Origin: Myxococcales bacterium
GTDB taxonomy: Bacteria > Myxococcota_A > Polyangia > Haliangiales > Haliangiaceae
NCBI GenBank assembly: GCA_016716835.1
Contig: JADJUW010000002.1
Span: 682,001-746,000, forward strand
Length of the DNA stretch: 64,000 bases
Direction: 5' to 3'
A model generated the notes under the pieces. It did no database searches, had not been told where the DNA came from, and saw only the letters and a list, made by a program, of their open reading frames with translations. Every line of letters starts with the position of its first letter. The stretch's first letter is position 1. A program made the position numbers and the translations under genes. Of the stretch, positions 17,238 through 27,756 are shown piece by piece.

Positions 17238-18050
17238 TTAGCGGCCGGAAAACGTGGGCGGGCGCTTGGCGAGTAGCGCCGCAACGCCTTCTTTGGCGTC
17301 GCTGGTTTCCAGCGTCGCGGCTTGGGCAAAGCTTTCGGCATACGCGGCGGCGCGCGCGGCGGCGGCATGCGCGCCTCGCAAGCTGCGCTTGGTCAGGCGT
17401 ACCGCAATCGGCGCGTTTTCCGCGATCTGCGTCGCCAACGCGAGCGCGGTTGGAAGCACCTCGGACGCGGGCACGGCCTGACCCAGCACGCCCATCGCCT
17501 CGGCCGCGCGGCCATCGAGCAGGCGACCGGTAAATAACAACTCGGCCGCACGCGCGCCGCCGATGAGCTGCGGCAATAGATACGTGATGGCCATCCCAGG
17601 ATGAATGCCGAGCTTGACGAAATTGGCGCCAAACTTTGCGTCCTGCGCGCCGATGCGGAGGTCGCATGCCAGCGCGAGGCCAAAGCCACCGCCCACCGCG
17701 TGGCCGTTGCAAGCCGCGATGGTTGGCACCTCGAGATCGAGCAACGACAAAAACGGTTCGTACATCAAGGCGGAGCGCTCGGCGGAAATTCGCGAGGCGT
17801 CGTCGCGCTGAATGTTCGAGCGAAAGTCCGCGCCCGCGGAAAAAAATCCGCCCTCGCCGGTTACCACCAGCGCGCGCAACTCGGCATCGGCGCGCGCCAG
17901 CGCGGTGGCCACCGCGAAGCCATCGAGCAATTCGGGCGTCATGCTGTTGCGATTAGCGGCGCGCTGCAGGCGGATGATTCCGACGCCCGCATGTGCGTCA
18001 GGCGAGGCGGGGCGCTCATATGTTACGGCTGCGGTTGGCGTCGCGGTCAT
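17238..18050 (-). CDS. Crotonase-fold enoyl-CoA hydratase/isomerase family protein
   Basis: 270 residues. The crotonase fold is clear: oxyanion-hole segments FFSAGADF and NGHAVGGGFGLALACDLRIG, then AKFGANFVKLGIHPGMAITYLLPQLIG. Compared with mitochondrial enoyl-CoA hydratase, the two catalytic glutamates are replaced (GGGCE to GGGFG; QPE to ANF). Simple hydratase chemistry is therefore unlikely, and an isomerase or other acyl-CoA reaction is more probable. The start is 3 nt after the stop of the giant TPR gene, so it is translated from the same transcript. Confidence 0.85.
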   Translation of the reverse strand: MTATPTAAVTYERPASPDAHAGVGIIRLQRAANRNSMTPELLDGFAVATALARADAELRALVVTGEGGFFSAGADFRSNIQRDDASRISAERSALMYEPFLSLLDLEVPTIAACNGHAVGGGFGLALACDLRIGAQDAKFGANFVKLGIHPGMAITYLLPQLIGGARAAELLFTGRLLDGRAAEAMGVLGQAVPASEVLPTALALATQIAENAPIAVRLTKRSLRGAHAAAARAAAYAESFAQAATLETSDAKEGVAALLAKRPPTFSGR

Positions 18051-18053
18051 GGC

Positions 18054-21000
18054 CTACGCTCCTAGCTCGGCGAGAAAGGTCTGCGCGTCGGCAAACGACG
18101 GATCTTCGCGCAAGGCCTTCTTGGCCCACAGCTCGGCCTTGGCGCGGTTGCCGCGGGCATTTTCAATTTTCGCCTCCCATAAAAGTGCCATCGGCCGTGT
18201 GACGGGCTGGGGGTTTTCCATCAGCGCGATCGCGCGCAGCGGCTTGAGCGCGAGCTCATAGTCGCCGGCCTCGGTCGCGAGCTGCGCCAGCTCGGCGGCA
18301 ATCTCGGAGCTTTTGCGGTCGACATCGAATGCCTTTTTGAGCCAGCCGAGTTGGGCCTCCTTATCGCCCAGCGCGCCACACACGCGCCCCATGCGCTGCT
18401 GCAACGCCGCGAGCTCGGGCGTGCGCTTCTTGTGGGCATTGATCGAGGCCTCCAGCGTCGTGGCCGCCTCGTCGGTCTTGCCCGAGGCAATTAGCACGTC
18501 GACGAGCAACATCGCCAGCGCGTGGTCTTCGGGAAAGACGGCAAGCGCTTGCTGCGCCGGGCCGGTGGCGGCCTCGGGACTGCCTACATTGTAAAGGTAG
18601 ATTTCCGCGGCGCGCCTGAGATTTGTGAAGCGTTCCGCGGGGCTTGTGGCGTGCGCGGCATCAACGATGTGAAGGGCCGCCAGCGGTTCAAATAGCTCCT
18701 TGCTGGTATAGTAGTCGCGTAAGCGGGCGCGCAGCTGCGCCGCGCCAGGTTGCGCCTCGTGAACGCGTTGGAGCGTTTCGATGGCGTCCTGTTCGCGACC
18801 TAGCTTTTGCGCGGCCTCGGCCGTTCGCAACGCGGCCTCGACTTGGTCGCTCCCCGTACATACCAGGGCAAGCTTGGCGCTCGCGGCCAACACGCCATCC
18901 CAATTGCCAGACTTTACATCGATGTCGCGCAGGAGCTGCAAGGCTTCAATGTCATCGCCGTGGGCCCCCGTCCACGCAGTTAAAAGTTCGCGGGCACCTT
19001 CATGGTCGTGGTGGGTGACGTGAAGGTGACCTTCCTTAAACAGCAACTCGCGCTCACGGGGCGCATCTTTTTTGCTTGCCGCGGCCAGCCGCGCACGCGC
19101 GTAGCCCGCGGCCAAGGCCTCGTAGCTCGCCGCTGGCGCCACTTGATACGCACTTTCATACAAGGCCAGCGCGTCCTCTAGGCGCCCAAGCTCCATCAAC
19201 ACGGTCGCGCGCGTCGTCGTCAAGGCGGCGACGACCGGTGGGGAAAAGTCTGGACGGGCCAGCGCCGTCTCAAGCAACGCGTCTGCCTCCGGGCTGCGCC
19301 GCGCCGCCACGAGGGCATCGGCAAGTTCGGCGATCACCGTCGCGTCGTGGGGTGCGCGTTGATTAGCCAGCGTGAGGGCCTCGATCGCCTCGGGCAGTTG
19401 CGACAAGGAATCGCGATAGATCCGCGCCGCATCGCGCAGGCTTTCGACCGCCGCCTCGACCTTGGCGTTGCGCTTACCGTCCGCCAGGTGGAGTCGCGCC
19501 AGCCCGCCAAGATCACCTGACTCGGCGTACCAGTTCTCGAGCTGGGTGCGAATCAGGCGATCTTCAGGTGCGGCTTGCAGCGCGGTCTCGAGCACCCGCT
19601 TGGTGGCCGCGCTGTCGCCGGCCAGGCGCCATAGCTCGGCGACCTTGCTCGCAAGCACGGCGACTTCGGCTGGCTCTTCCACGGCCAACAAACGCTCGCT
19701 GAGCTGCGCCTTTTCACGAGGATCCGCATCCGCCGGCAGCGCCTCTAACAGGCCGTGCAGGATCGCGCGGTCGGCGGGCGCAATCGCCAAGGCCCGCCTG
19801 AACAGGGACTCGCGCGCATGTGGCCTCGAGATGGACGCCAAGCGCACCGCGAGGCGGCTGGTCGATTCCTTGGCGCCGCGCGCGATCGCGTCATCAAACT
19901 GTTGTGACAAATAGGCGGCCAGCCCATCGCGGTCGCCGGATTTTTCGAGGGTTGCCTCAAAGAGGGTGGCCGCCTCGGCGTGATCTGGGTTGTCTTGCAG
20001 CACCTCTTTGAGCAACGTAATGGCTTGCTCGTAGCCGCCCGGGCGCGCGAGCAGGTAGCGCGCTTGTTCGAGGCGCAAGTCGTTGCGCTCGTCAACATCG
20101 GTGAGCTGCGGCATGACGCGGCCAAGCAATTGAGTCAGCGCTTCGTCGTTGCCGCGTTCGTGGTAGAGGGTGACGAGTGGCCTCCAGATGTCTGGATCGT
20201 GTGGCCGCCGTTCTTGCAAGAACTCAAGCACGCGGACATGGACGTCGGCACCCGCGCCCTTGCTGTGGCCGCCTGCGTTGACGGTGATGGACGTGATAAT
20301 ATCGTTTGCCAGCTTTTCGATGATCGCGCCTTCGGCCAAGGGGGCCGCGGCGAGCAGCAACGCGAACGATCCGGTCGCGTCGCCTTTGCGCAGCGCGTGG
20401 CGCGAGGAGGTGACGTAGGCCCACGCAGTTTGCGAAGCGTCGAGCTTGCCGTCCTTGGCCTGGGCGGTGGCCCGCGCCAGCAGCGCATCGACTTTTTCGT
20501 GGCGACCTAGCTCCTGCGCAATCTCAACCGCGCGCTCGAGCTCGGCGCCGGCAACGTCGGCCGTCTGCGATTTCTTTTCGAGGTAGTCGAGCAGGACATC
20601 GAGATCACCGGCCTGCTGCGCCACCTTGCCGTAAAACGCCAACGCGCGCTCGTCGCCACCGGCATCCGTGATGACGCGCAGGGTGCGCCCCACCTGAGCC
20701 CATCGAGGCTCGACCGTAAAGGCGCGCTCGAGTAAATCGACGCTTTGCTTGCGCCGCTGTGGGTGCGAGGCAAACACCTCGGCCAAGCGGTACATGGCGT
20801 CCAGCTGCGCCGCGCTCGGATCGGCGGCGCCAGGGCCGGCGACTTGCATCATCGCATCGAGCACGCGCGCCTGCTCTTCGTCGTCACCGAGTTCGCCGGC
20901 AATGCGTGCCAAGCCTCCGTACGCCTCGGCGAGATGAATGCCCAGCAGCTCGACGCGGTGGTAGAGCTTGGAGGCCGCGCGGAGGTCGCCGGCATCGTGT

Positions 21001-24000
21001 TCGAGCGCCTCGGCCGCAGACAGCAGCAGCGCCGACACGATGGGCGGATCGTCTTGGCGACGCAGCCGCTCGCTGATCGCGACGACGCTGTCGACGTAGA
21101 GTTTTTGCGCGCCTTGCTCCTTGGCAAGCTTGCGCGCGCGATCGCGTATGTCGATGTCGGCGGGGCTGCCTTGCAAGGCGGCGATGAGCGCCTCGAGCGC
21201 CTCACTGCCGCGTCCCATGTCGATGAGGAGATCGGCCTTGTCGGTGAGCAAGGGGCCGTTGCCGGTGGCGCCCGACATGCTCAGGCGACGGTCGATAATC
21301 TGTAGCAAGCGCTCGCGATCGCCATGCGCGAGCATGGATCGCCGCAGGCGCCTGACCTCGATATTTGAGGCCACGGCCGCCTCGGTCGCGCTCTGCAGCA
21401 GCTCCTTGCTTTGCGCCGCCTCGCCGCGCGCCTCGGCCAGCTTGTGGAGTTCGTAGAGCACCTCGCTTTGGCCGACGGCTTCAAGTTCGTCGGGGCTGGC
21501 TTGACGGCGTACGACGAGCAGAAGCGCGCGATAATTGCGTTCGGCGCGATCGATCTGGCCGGCGCGCTTGGCCAATTGCGCGAGCTCAAGCTGGATCGCC
21601 GCGCTGTTGACGTCCATGCGCGCCGCTTGTTCGAGTTCCGTAAGGGCCTCCTCTTGATTGCCCTCGGCCCACGCGATGCGGCCTAACTCCACGTGTAGCT
21701 CGGCGCGATCCGGCGTGCGGCGACGTCCGTATTCGGCGATGAGCGCGCCGATCACGTCGCGCGCCTCCTTGAACTGTTTGGCCGCGCGATAGGCGGCGGC
21801 GAGCCCGGTTCGTAGCACGCGATCGTTTGGATCTTGGACCAGCGCGCGGAGCAGCGCGGGCACCGCATTGCCGGGCTCGCCGAGGCGCTGGCTATAGATC
21901 TCTGCGGCCTCACGCGCAAACGCCGTGGCCTGGTCATCGGCGACTAAGTCAAGGCTGCCCGTCAAGAGCTCGGCGAGGTCGCGCCATCGCGCGAGCTGGC
22001 GATAAATCGTCGCCAGCAGGCTGCGCAGCTCGATCGAATCGTTAAATTCGGGGAGGGCTTTTTCGATTACGCTGGCGGCGCGTTCGGGTTGGCCGACATC
22101 GGCGTGGACCCGCGCGAGCTGGATGACGACCTCGATGCGTTCAGGCCCGGTCGTCGTGCCAAGCAGGCTTTCAAACCACGGCAGCGCTTGGGCGGGTTGC
22201 TTGCGCTCCATCTGCAGCCGCGCTAGCGATCGCAGCGAGTCGGCGGTTGGCGCCAACGCGACGACGCGGCGATGGCCCGCGATCGCGCGGTCTGGCTCGC
22301 CGAGGTCGATCTCGGCGATTTGCGCGTAGTGCCGCCATAGGCCCGCGGCGGGCTTCATGTCGCCCAGCACCTCGAGCTTGCGGGCCTCGCGTTCGAACAA
22401 GAGGGCCAGGCGGCTTAGCTCGCCACGTTGGCGCAAGAGCTCTGCGAGCGCGTCCATTGAGGCGGCGTGACCGGGCGCGTCTTCGAGATTTGCCAGGAGC
22501 ACCTCGACGCGGCCCGAGCGGCCTTCGACGATGCCCATGCTCTTGGCCATTTCGAGCCGCAGGCCCACGCGTTCGCCCACGTCGGCGCTCTCCGCGACTT
22601 GGTGGCGGCGGATGGCGATCAGCTCGGCATGCTTGTCTTCGCGCGCATAAATCTCGCCGAGGGCGGCGAGCGCCTCGGGTTGATGCGGGTCTTCGCGCAA
22701 GATCGAGACGTACATGTCCGCGGCGAGCGCGGCGTCGCCGAGCTTGCCCAGCGCGATGTTGGCGGCTTGCACCCGCAAGGATCGCCGAACGCCGGGCGCA
22801 AACGGCAAGCGCGCGGCTTCGGTGAGCTGCTCAAATGCCTGGGCAAATGAGCCCTGCGCCAGCAACGCGTCGACCAAGCGGCTGGCCGTTGCGTTGGCGA
22901 GCTGCTCGATGGGGCTGGGAGGTTGCGTCGCGCCCTCAAAGCGCGACACCGGCGACGATGAGCGCCGCCCGATGCGCGCGGCACTCTTGTTGCTCGCCGG
23001 CGGCGGCGTAGCCTTGCCTTGGGCAAGGATGGCCGGGACGCTGGCGCCGGTGCCATGAATACGCCATTGCGCGGCGACGCGCGCGAACTGCTGCGCCAGC
23101 AAATCGATCAACGCGGCTTGATCGCCAATGTCGTCGGCGACGGCGATGGCGTCGCCGAGCACGGTGAGGTCGGCAGGCAAGAGCTCCGCGAGGCGACGCA
23201 AGGTGGTGAGCCGCGCGGCCGAGGCAGGCTGCGCCTGCTCGATGCGCCGGATGGCCCCCAGCAGCTCCACGCGATCGGGGGTGCGCGCGATCGCCTGGCG
23301 CAAACAGCGCAAGGCGCTGGCCGTGTCGTTGTTGCCTTCGAGATGCCATTGCGCCAGTTGCTGTCGCACCTTGGCCTCGAGGTCGGCGGCGAGCGAGCCG
23401 TTGCTTAGCGCCGTCTCCAGGGCCGCCGTCGCCGCGGCAAAATTATTGCTGTCATCGGCAGCCTTGCCATAGCCGGCGACGAGCTCGGGATGCAGCACGT
23501 CCTTGGCCACGGCGTTGCCAACCAACGCCGCCGCGGCGTGGTCCCACCCGTGCTGCTTGGGGGCTAGCCTAATGATCGCCGTGGCGGCGCCAAGATGCGA
23601 CTTCTCATAGGAGAGCACTTGGCGATACGCCGCAATCGCGGGCCCCGCCTGTTCTAGCTCATTTTCATAGATGTCGCCCAGCCGCATCGCGAGGCGCGCA
23701 ATATCGGCCGCATCCGTTTCGGACTCGACCGCGCCAGTGAAGGTGTTGATGGCGTTCTCGATGCTCGTAGCCGCGACTTCCCACGCATCGGTTTGATGCG
23801 CCAGAGAGATCACTTGCGCGAGCAGGGTGGCGTCGCTTGGCGCCAAGGGGAGGCACGCCGCCAAGTTGGCGAGGGCGCCGGCGGCATCGCGCAAATACTC
23901 GACTTGCATGGCCGCGGCCTCGCGGCGCAGGCGCAGCTGTTCACGCTCGTCGCGCGCGTCGCTGAGGCGATGCGGCAAGAGGCCCAATAGTTGCGCCCAT

Positions 24001-25949
24001 TCGCCGCTTTGCTGAAAGCTATCAACAAGCGTCTGCGTCGCTTGCGCCCGCGTTGCGGGCGTCTCGACCAACGCCAAGAGGCCGGCGCGCGCGCGCGGGT
24101 TGCCGGGTGCCAGCGCGAGCACGTGGCGATACGCCGCCAGCGCCTGGGCAGGTTGCGCGAGATGGTGCGCATATGCGTCGCCGAGCGCCAAGATCTCGCT
24201 CAGCTGACGCGAGGTTTCTCGGCTCGCCGCGCGGGCGAAGAGCTCCGCCATCTCGCCCCATCGTTCGGCCTTGGCTAACAACTCGCCCAGCGCCGAGGTC
24301 GCCTCGGGGTCGTCGCCGGTCTCGGTGATCACGCGTTGCCACGCCGCGGTGGCCTGCTCGCGGTCGCCGAGTTGGTGTTGCCACAGCTTGGCAATCGTCA
24401 TGAGATCGGCGCGCCGTTGGATGTCGTTCTTGGTGGCGGCGGCCCGCGCGCCTAGCGACTCGATCAGCTCGTCAAAACGGCCCGCGGCCTGCAGCAAATA
24501 GATCCTTGAATCGAGCGGCGACGTGTCGCTTGGATCGAGCTCAAAGCGCCGCTGCCACAACGCCAACGCGCGATCTGCATCGCCGAGCGATTCGGCCAGA
24601 CGTGCCGCCTCGCCGAGCAAGCCGCGCTTGGTCGCTTCGCCGGGCTCGAGCTGCGCTAGGCGTTCCAAGGTGTCGAGTTGCGCTTCCGTCTTGTTGGCGC
24701 GGCTGTAGAGCTCGCCCAAGCGACGTTGCACCGTCAGCTCGTCGTGCTCGCTTAGGTCGGGGGTCTGCAGCGTTTGCAGATACAACGCCGTCGCGCCCTC
24801 GGCATCGCCGAGTAAATCGAGGCGCGTCCGCGCGGCCTCGGTGAACAATTCGACGCGGCGCCCGGCCTTGGCGGTGAGCGCGGCGGCGAGCACGGCCTGC
24901 GCATAGCGCTCCCATTGCCCACTGCGTTGCGAGACGAGGCGGAGGCGTTCAAGCGTCACGCTGGAGTCGGGCAGGGCCAGCAGCAGCTGCGCATAATGCT
25001 CAAGCGCGGCATCGTCGTTGCCTAGCTCGGCCAAGCGCGATGCAGCTTCTTCGCGTAGCAGGTGGCTGCCGGCAGGATCGGCGTTGATCGCTAGTTCGAG
25101 CACGCGCACGACGTCGCGCGGCCGCCCCGAGCCCTCGTAGTGCGAACGGAGCAGCTCGATCGCGCCGTCGCGAATGGGGCGCTTGGCTTGCTTGCTTTGC
25201 ACGATGCGCTCGAGAAACGCGCACGCATCATGATCGGACTCGGCTTCGCTTAGGAGCCGACGCGCCACGGCGAGCGCCTGCGTCTCGTCGCCGACTTGCT
25301 CAAGCCAACAGGTCGCGATGCGGGTTAGGGTTTTTTCGCGTTCACGACGCGTTTGCGTATCGAGTTGACGCTGCCACAGCGCGATGAGATCGTGCCAGCG
25401 TTCATGGCGCTCGAGCAAGCGTTCGAGACCCGCGCGCAATTGGCCGTCATCGGGCGTCAGGCGCAGCAGGCGCTGCATGTAGCCAATGGCCTGCTCGGGC
25501 CGATTGGCGACGTCCTTGGCCAGTTGCGCCGCCTCTTGCAAGAGGCGGATCTGGCGCAGCGAATCGACGCTGCGATCGCAGAGCGATTCATAGAGCCCAA
25601 GAATATCGTCCCATCGCTCGGCGACGGTGTACGTCATCGACAAGCGCTCGACGGGCGCCTCGGCGTCGGGCGCGGCCTCGAGCACGGCGAGCAAGACGCC
25701 CTCGAGCACGCGCGGGTCGTCGCCAAACCACTCGTCGCAAAAGGCAACGGCGCGCTGGCCAACGATCTCCGCGACCTCGGGGCCAGGCCGTGAGGCTAAG
25801 ATCTCGCGATAAAGCGCGACGATCGTCGTCGGCCCGTTGCCGGGATCTTGCCCCGTCGCGGCCTGCTCGGCTTCGTCCCAACTCGGATGCAGATGCGGCG
25901 CGCTGCGGACGGCTTTGAGCGCGAGTTCGAGATCGGTTGCGTTAGCCAT
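18054..25949 (-). CDS. Giant tetratricopeptide-repeat protein
   Basis: 2631 residues. Almost the whole length is helical repeats of TPR type (for example DDAALEHYAQLLLALPDSSVTLERL, and AQALAAYRHVLALAPGNPRARAGLLALVE), many with the W/Y-x-D-L-x-x-L-Y helix seen in large TPR arrays. There is no signal peptide or transmembrane helix, so it is cytoplasmic. A disordered Pro/Ser/Arg linker at about residues 963-1010 (ATPPPASNKSAARIGRRSSS) splits it into two arrays. ATG 25949 has AGGGG five nt upstream. It is followed after 3 nt by the crotonase. It is probably a scaffold; partners are unknown. Confidence 0.88.
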   Translation of the reverse strand: MANATDLELALKAVRSAPHLHPSWDEAEQAATGQDPGNGPTTIVALYREILASRPGPEVAEIVGQRAVAFCDEWFGDDPRVLEGVLLAVLEAAPDAEAPVERLSMTYTVAERWDDILGLYESLCDRSVDSLRQIRLLQEAAQLAKDVANRPEQAIGYMQRLLRLTPDDGQLRAGLERLLERHERWHDLIALWQRQLDTQTRREREKTLTRIATCWLEQVGDETQALAVARRLLSEAESDHDACAFLERIVQSKQAKRPIRDGAIELLRSHYEGSGRPRDVVRVLELAINADPAGSHLLREEAASRLAELGNDDAALEHYAQLLLALPDSSVTLERLRLVSQRSGQWERYAQAVLAAALTAKAGRRVELFTEAARTRLDLLGDAEGATALYLQTLQTPDLSEHDELTVQRRLGELYSRANKTEAQLDTLERLAQLEPGEATKRGLLGEAARLAESLGDADRALALWQRRFELDPSDTSPLDSRIYLLQAAGRFDELIESLGARAAATKNDIQRRADLMTIAKLWQHQLGDREQATAAWQRVITETGDDPEATSALGELLAKAERWGEMAELFARAASRETSRQLSEILALGDAYAHHLAQPAQALAAYRHVLALAPGNPRARAGLLALVETPATRAQATQTLVDSFQQSGEWAQLLGLLPHRLSDARDEREQLRLRREAAAMQVEYLRDAAGALANLAACLPLAPSDATLLAQVISLAHQTDAWEVAATSIENAINTFTGAVESETDAADIARLAMRLGDIYENELEQAGPAIAAYRQVLSYEKSHLGAATAIIRLAPKQHGWDHAAAALVGNAVAKDVLHPELVAGYGKAADDSNNFAAATAALETALSNGSLAADLEAKVRQQLAQWHLEGNNDTASALRCLRQAIARTPDRVELLGAIRRIEQAQPASAARLTTLRRLAELLPADLTVLGDAIAVADDIGDQAALIDLLAQQFARVAAQWRIHGTGASVPAILAQGKATPPPASNKSAARIGRRSSSPVSRFEGATQPPSPIEQLANATASRLVDALLAQGSFAQAFEQLTEAARLPFAPGVRRSLRVQAANIALGKLGDAALAADMYVSILREDPHQPEALAALGEIYAREDKHAELIAIRRHQVAESADVGERVGLRLEMAKSMGIVEGRSGRVEVLLANLEDAPGHAASMDALAELLRQRGELSRLALLFEREARKLEVLGDMKPAAGLWRHYAQIAEIDLGEPDRAIAGHRRVVALAPTADSLRSLARLQMERKQPAQALPWFESLLGTTTGPERIEVVIQLARVHADVGQPERAASVIEKALPEFNDSIELRSLLATIYRQLARWRDLAELLTGSLDLVADDQATAFAREAAEIYSQRLGEPGNAVPALLRALVQDPNDRVLRTGLAAAYRAAKQFKEARDVIGALIAEYGRRRTPDRAELHVELGRIAWAEGNQEEALTELEQAARMDVNSAAIQLELAQLAKRAGQIDRAERNYRALLLVVRRQASPDELEAVGQSEVLYELHKLAEARGEAAQSKELLQSATEAAVASNIEVRRLRRSMLAHGDRERLLQIIDRRLSMSGATGNGPLLTDKADLLIDMGRGSEALEALIAALQGSPADIDIRDRARKLAKEQGAQKLYVDSVVAISERLRRQDDPPIVSALLLSAAEALEHDAGDLRAASKLYHRVELLGIHLAEAYGGLARIAGELGDDEEQARVLDAMMQVAGPGAADPSAAQLDAMYRLAEVFASHPQRRKQSVDLLERAFTVEPRWAQVGRTLRVITDAGGDERALAFYGKVAQQAGDLDVLLDYLEKKSQTADVAGAELERAVEIAQELGRHEKVDALLARATAQAKDGKLDASQTAWAYVTSSRHALRKGDATGSFALLLAAAPLAEGAIIEKLANDIITSITVNAGGHSKGAGADVHVRVLEFLQERRPHDPDIWRPLVTLYHERGNDEALTQLLGRVMPQLTDVDERNDLRLEQARYLLARPGGYEQAITLLKEVLQDNPDHAEAATLFEATLEKSGDRDGLAAYLSQQFDDAIARGAKESTSRLAVRLASISRPHARESLFRRALAIAPADRAILHGLLEALPADADPREKAQLSERLLAVEEPAEVAVLASKVAELWRLAGDSAATKRVLETALQAAPEDRLIRTQLENWYAESGDLGGLARLHLADGKRNAKVEAAVESLRDAARIYRDSLSQLPEAIEALTLANQRAPHDATVIAELADALVAARRSPEADALLETALARPDFSPPVVAALTTTRATVLMELGRLEDALALYESAYQVAPAASYEALAAGYARARLAAASKKDAPRERELLFKEGHLHVTHHDHEGARELLTAWTGAHGDDIEALQLLRDIDVKSGNWDGVLAASAKLALVCTGSDQVEAALRTAEAAQKLGREQDAIETLQRVHEAQPGAAQLRARLRDYYTSKELFEPLAALHIVDAAHATSPAERFTNLRRAAEIYLYNVGSPEAATGPAQQALAVFPEDHALAMLLVDVLIASGKTDEAATTLEASINAHKKRTPELAALQQRMGRVCGALGDKEAQLGWLKKAFDVDRKSSEIAAELAQLATEAGDYELALKPLRAIALMENPQPVTRPMALLWEAKIENARGNRAKAELWAKKALREDPSFADAQTFLAELGA

Positions 25950-26135
25950 GAATTCCCCTGCGATCGTGCGGCAGCGTATGCGATGACGCGGCGTTATGCC
26001 TGATCACCGCTGATGCCGCCGAAAAATTGTAACCCCGTGCGCGCAGCAGCGGCAGCCCGCACCCGCGATTTTTGATCGACCCCAAGTGTAGGTCCAACAC
26101 CGACCAAACCGCGTGCGACACCGCGGGTTTCGAGC

Positions 26136-26141
26136 TACGTT
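26136..26141 (+). promoter_or_regulatory. -10 element, leaderless-type, for photolyase
   Basis: TACGTT, then 7 nt (GGGGGCA), then ATG 26149. The G-run could instead serve as a Shine-Dalgarno; both readings support the same start. Confidence 0.4.
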
Positions 26142-26148
26142 GGGGGCA

Positions 26149-27663
26149 ATGCGTCGCGATCAAGCTTCGATACCAACTGGCCTGGCCACGCGCGTCGCGC
26201 ACGCAAACGCGCAGCCGGTGAATTCGGCGGGGCGCTACGTCTTGTATTGGATGATTGCGGCGCGGCGCACCACCTATCATCCCGGCCTGGAGCACGCGCT
26301 GTCGTGGTGTGCGCGGCTTGGCCGGCCGCTGCTCGTGCTGGAGGCGCTTCGGCTGGACTACCCATGGGCGAGCGCACGCCTACATGCGTTCGTCATGGCA
26401 GGCATGCGCGACAACGCGGCGGCCTTCGCGGCGGCCGAAATTGCATATCTACCTTACGTCGAGCCCACACCAGGGTCCGGCAAAGGGTTGTTGAGGCGGC
26501 TGGCACACGACGCCTGCGTCGTGGTGACCGACGAATTTCCCTGCTTCTTTTTGCCGTCGGCGGTGCGCGCGGCCGCGGCGCAGGCGCCGGTGGCGCTCGA
26601 AACCGTCGACAGCAATGGCATCATGCCGCTGCGCGCATTTCCGCGCGCCTACACCACCGCCGCCTCATTTCGCTGGGCGTGGCAAAAGGTGATCGCGCCG
26701 TATTTGATCCATTTTCCCGCGGCCGCGCCGCTGCTATCGACGCAGGCGAACGTCGCGCGCGGAGGCTGCATCCCAGACGATGTGCTAGCGCGCTGGCCGG
26801 CGGCCGCGCTCGCCGCGCCTGGCGCTGCAAATGCGCTGGCGGCGCAACTACCCATCGATCAAGGCGTCGCCATATCGCCCATCGGCGGCGGCCCCGTCGC
26901 GGCGGCTGCCGCGTGCACGCGCTTCATCGAAGCGCGCCTGGCCCGCTACGCAACCGACCGCAGTCAGCCCGATGCGGAGGCCGCTAGCGGGCTTTCGCCA
27001 TACCTGCATTTTGGTCATATCTCGACGCATGAGGTGGTTGCCGCGCTGATGCGCGCCGTCGATTGGACGCCGGCCTTGGTGGGTACCAAGGCAAATGGTC
27101 GCCGCGAGGGATGGTGGAATCTGCCTGACGCGCCGCAGGCCTTCCTTGATGAACTCATCACGTGGCGAGAGCTTGGGTATGGCTATTGCTTCCACACGCC
27201 GGACTATGCGAGCTACGCGTCGCTGCCCGCGTGGGCCTTAGCGACGCTTAAAAAACACGCGGCAGACCCCCGGCCCCATCTCTACAGTCCCGCGCAGCTC
27301 GACGCGGCCCAGACGCATGATGCGCTATGGAATGCGGCGCAGCGCCAGCTTCGCGGTGAAGGCATCATTCAGAATTACCTCCGCATGTTGTGGGGGAAAA
27401 AAATCTTGGAATGGTCTCCCACCCCCCAGGCGGCGCTGGCGACCATGGTGGACTTAAATAACCGCTACGCGCTCGATGGGCGCAACCCCAATTCGTACTC
27501 CGGCATTTTTTGGACGCTCGGTCGCTTTGATCGCGCCTGGGGGCCCGAGCGCCAGATCTTTGGATCGGTGCGCTATATGTCGTCCGAGAACACCGCGCGC
27601 AAGCTGTCGCTCAAAGCGTATCTGCGGCGGTGGGGCACACAGAGCGGTTTTACCTACAATTAG
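26149..27663 (+). CDS. Deoxyribodipyrimidine photolyase (class II-like)
   Basis: 504 residues. The N-terminal alpha/beta domain starts YVLYWMIAARRTTYHPGLEHAL. The FAD domain contains LSPYLHFGHIS, FLDELITWRELGYGYC, GEGIIQNYLRMLWGKKILEW and DGRNPNSYSGIFWTLGRFDRAWG, followed by IFGSVRYMS. These are diagnostic of class II CPD photolyases, which use blue light and FAD to split pyrimidine dimers. An in-frame start 36 nt upstream is less likely. The gene is monocistronic and faces upstream toward the divergent TPR gene. Confidence 0.9.
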   Translation: MRRDQASIPTGLATRVAHANAQPVNSAGRYVLYWMIAARRTTYHPGLEHALSWCARLGRPLLVLEALRLDYPWASARLHAFVMAGMRDNAAAFAAAEIAYLPYVEPTPGSGKGLLRRLAHDACVVVTDEFPCFFLPSAVRAAAAQAPVALETVDSNGIMPLRAFPRAYTTAASFRWAWQKVIAPYLIHFPAAAPLLSTQANVARGGCIPDDVLARWPAAALAAPGAANALAAQLPIDQGVAISPIGGGPVAAAAACTRFIEARLARYATDRSQPDAEAASGLSPYLHFGHISTHEVVAALMRAVDWTPALVGTKANGRREGWWNLPDAPQAFLDELITWRELGYGYCFHTPDYASYASLPAWALATLKKHAADPRPHLYSPAQLDAAQTHDALWNAAQRQLRGEGIIQNYLRMLWGKKILEWSPTPQAALATMVDLNNRYALDGRNPNSYSGIFWTLGRFDRAWGPERQIFGSVRYMSSENTARKLSLKAYLRRWGTQSGFTYN

Positions 27664-27756
27664 AAATATTGCGGAACCTGCGCATGCGCGTAGAAACCGA
27701 CATGTCAACCTCGTTACTAAGAGAGGATGGGCAAATTTCGCCTCATGGAGAGAGAC

